From the NCBI GenBank assembly GCA_017466455.1, contig JAFTUD010000015.1, forward strand, positions 1 to 64,000: DNA of 64,000 nucleotides, written 5' to 3'. This DNA is from Clostridia bacterium. Lineage in GTDB: Bacteria; Bacillota_A; Clostridia; Oscillospirales; CAG-272. Position 1 is the first letter of the stretch, and each line of letters begins with the position of its first letter. Made by a program: the position numbers and the translations under genes. Positions 62,241 through 64,000 of the stretch are shown in pieces. Below the pieces are notes generated by a model, which did not search any database, had not been told where the DNA came from, and worked only from the letters and a program-made list of their open reading frames with translations.

Positions 62241-63779
62241 ATGAAAAAGAAATTATTTTTACTTGCATTAATGGTAGCCCTTTTTGCTTGCCTCCTTGCA
62301 ATTTCAGTTAGCGCTAAGGACATAAGCACAGGATATTCCGACCTTGAAGGGAACGAAATAGTTGTTCCTACCTATGATAGCGAAGGAAACTCTCTCGTTT
62401 GGGTACGCTCTACAATGTTAAATAGAGCAGAGCAATATGGAATAGCGCTAACAAATGGCAAAAACTATTATGAAATCAGTGACAATGGGACTACATACTA
62501 CATATTTGGACAAAAATCAAAAGAAGCCTTTTCAGTTAACGACAGCTACATTTTAGGAATTGTAAAAAGCAGAGGTGTATCATCTGATACCATTTTAGTT
62601 GCAAATTTTGACGGCCTTGTTCATAAGGATGGAACAGGAGCTCAGCAGTTCGGCTTTTCAATGAGAAATAACATTATCAAATATGTATACATTCAGTCCA
62701 GCTTCAAATCTACAAAAAATCCAAACGACAGTAACAAACAAATATTTTTAGGAAGCACTGCTTTAGAGGTGGTTGAATTTGCGCCAGGTTCCCAAATAAC
62801 AGAGCTTGGTGCGTCCGCATTCAAACAATGTGCAATAGCTGAAATAGTTCTCCCCGAGGGGCTTACATATATTGATGAGAGAGCCTTTGATGCTTGCACA
62901 AGCCTAAAAAAGATTTATATCCCGAGAACAGTTACATTCATTGATGAAATTGCATTTAATGGCGTTACAGATGCGGAATATTATTTTACAGGCTCCGAGG
63001 AAACAACAAGTGGCTGGGAAATTACCAATGAAATACAGTATGTAAACCATTGTGATGTTTATTATGGTGGGGAGCATGCTTGTGAGGACGACGGAGATTG
63101 CACAACCCCATTAATTTGCGACACATGTGGTAAGGTATTTGAAGCCGATATAAGCATACACAAGCTTCAAATGGAAGTTAAATACGATAATGGCTACGCA
63201 AACGAGGGCTATAAAAGAAACGCATGCACAATATGTAATTCCTTCGTTGCGAGCGAAGAGAAGTTAACACCTATCTTTGAGTGCCTCGGCTACTCAACAA
63301 ATGATGATAATAGCGGAATTGCAACAGGCTTTAATATAAATCATGATGCCCTTTCAGAATATGAGGAAATTAGCGGTAAAAAGATTACCTTTGGTATAGT
63401 TGTATTTAATCCAAAATACCTCGGCACTGATACAATATTTAACGCCGACGGAAAAATCAACGCATCTAAGGGCGCACTTCAGGTAGAGCTTGACCTTGCA
63501 TACGCACATTGTAAGCTCTGTGTTTCGGGAATGAGCCTTGATAATGAGGAGCATACCGCACTCGAGCTTGTTTTCGCAGGCTACGCCTACGAGGGAGAGG
63601 ATAAGGCAAATATCCAAGTGTTCCAAAAGGAATACCTCGGCACACAGGAAGCCCCCGTTGACTCACCAATGGCAAGCAAGGTAACAAGAGGAAATAATGT
63701 CCTCTATACAATCAAGCTCCAAACAGTTCTAACCCCAACCCAAATCACAACAGGCAAGGAAGACCTGTTAGAATTCTAA
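62241..63779 (+). CDS. Secreted LRR_5 protein with shared C-terminal domain (secreted protein 3)
   Basis: Exported protein of 512 residues. A signal peptide covers residues 1-25 (cut after Val-Ser-Ala). Residues about 165-250 hold LRR_5 repeats (LEVVEFAPGSQITELGASAF, CTSLKKIYIPRTV). Cysteine pairs CDTC and CTIC follow near 295-335. Residues about 341-512 are the shared C-terminal domain, almost identical to that of secreted protein 2 and clearly related to that of secreted protein 1. There is no recognised cell-wall anchor. It lies 12 bases after the lyase gene with an AAAGGAG site, so both are made together under the divergent AraC regulator. Confidence 0.82.
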   Translation: MKKKLFLLALMVALFACLLAISVSAKDISTGYSDLEGNEIVVPTYDSEGNSLVWVRSTMLNRAEQYGIALTNGKNYYEISDNGTTYYIFGQKSKEAFSVNDSYILGIVKSRGVSSDTILVANFDGLVHKDGTGAQQFGFSMRNNIIKYVYIQSSFKSTKNPNDSNKQIFLGSTALEVVEFAPGSQITELGASAFKQCAIAEIVLPEGLTYIDERAFDACTSLKKIYIPRTVTFIDEIAFNGVTDAEYYFTGSEETTSGWEITNEIQYVNHCDVYYGGEHACEDDGDCTTPLICDTCGKVFEADISIHKLQMEVKYDNGYANEGYKRNACTICNSFVASEEKLTPIFECLGYSTNDDNSGIATGFNINHDALSEYEEISGKKITFGIVVFNPKYLGTDTIFNADGKINASKGALQVELDLAYAHCKLCVSGMSLDNEEHTALELVFAGYAYEGEDKANIQVFQKEYLGTQEAPVDSPMASKVTRGNNVLYTIKLQTVLTPTQITTGKEDLLEF

Positions 63780-63878
63780 TAAATAAAAGGGCACTCAAAA
63801 GAGTGCCCTTTGCTTTGCAAAGCAAGCGAGAAGAACGATGAGCCTTTTTCTTGCAATCCGTGAAGCTCAAAACTCATA
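63283..63878 (+). repeat. Long direct repeat, copy 2
   Basis: Partner of 55745-56340: C-terminal domain of secreted protein 3, terminator and flank. Here the repeat continues after about 40 bp into the gene remnant at 63911. Confidence 0.85.
63786..63811 (+). terminator. Terminator of secreted protein 3
   Basis: AAAGGGCACTC and GAGTGCCCTTT with an AAAA loop, identical in stem and loop to the one at 56248. Confidence 0.92.
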
Positions 63879-63910
63879 TTTCGTTTTTGACACAGAAGTA
63901 AAAGCGACAA

Positions 63911-64000
63911 TTTGAGGAATACACAGACCTATACTGTGAATGCTCAAGCATATTACAAGAAACAGCCTCTACATACGGAATGAAACTGGGCATAAAAATA
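63911..64000 (+). pseudogene. Gene remnant, copy 2, running off the window
   Basis: About 30 residues starting QFEEYTDLYCECSS are the second copy of the remnant at 59381, with a few base changes (Arg to Cys, Phe to Ser). The 40 bases before it encode DTEVKAT in another frame, which could be the preceding residues of the same gene after a frameshift. No start codon is visible. Confidence 0.6.

Overview
The window looks like chromosomal DNA of an uncultured, anaerobic, probably gut-dwelling Clostridia (Bacillota) lineage. Evidence for this: strong AGGAGG-type ribosome sites, sigma-A promoters with 17-bp spacers, a T-box in front of valS, a Cmk-PlsC fusion beside an IspH-ribosomal S1 fusion, YkpA/YfmR-type ABC-F proteins, secreted BspA-like (LRR_5) proteins, and many AraC regulators beside glycoside hydrolases. 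I see no phage, plasmid, transposase or CRISPR genes. Family assignments come from motif reading, not from a search.

Layout. 1-0.7 kb: end of a small gene, an array of short palindromes, tRNA-fMet and tRNA-Leu. 0.75-3.8 kb: two tandem SGNH esterases coupled to cysK. 3.8-6.6 kb: AraC regulator divergent from a secreted LRR_5 protein. 6.6-12.1 kb: azlCD, a two-domain wall-polymer glycosyltransferase and an ABC-F ATPase. 12.2-17.8 kb: HI0933-type flavoprotein, cmk-plsC, ispH-rpsA, a 33-residue membrane peptide and a zinc-ribbon protein. 18-24.5 kb: XPD/DinG helicase, asnS, aspartate aminotransferase, OPA-like MFS transporter. 24.6-28.4 kb: valS with T-box and an unknown protein. 28.4-32.1 kb: a DNA-binding, membrane-spanning, extracellular-LRR protein. 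32.2-37.6 kb: GH43, GH3 and a putative new hydrolase. 37.7-44.9 kb: ABC-F, sugar isomerase/epimerase plus Gfo/Idh oxidoreductase, and a YdjI-YdjG-YdjH-like operon. 44.9-64 kb: accessory carbohydrate region with GH51, GH106-like, GH20-like and GH32-like enzymes, a heparinase II/III-like lyase, an FAD oxidoreductase, three AraC regulators, a MerR-sugar kinase fusion and two more secreted proteins.

How the genes may work together. The intracellular enzymes fit breakdown of imported arabinoxylan, rhamnose-containing, fructose-containing and uronic-acid oligosaccharides. None of these enzymes has a visible signal peptide and no sugar transporter lies in the window. Three times (3.8-6.6, 51.9-56.3 and 59.6-63.8 kb) a divergent AraC regulator faces a gene or pair ending in a secreted protein. 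The three secreted proteins have different bodies but the same roughly 150-residue C-terminal domain, which I do not recognise. This repeated AraC / optional enzyme / secreted-protein module is the best candidate for an undescribed system. The second outstanding item is a MerR DNA-binding domain fused to a complete FGGY sugar kinase, behind a promoter with the 19-bp spacer typical of MerR targets and followed by a GH32-like hydrolase. That pair of genes sits inside a duplicated block and looks inserted. A third is a 122-bp promoter plus leader hairpin copied almost exactly in front of the GH51 and GH106-like genes.
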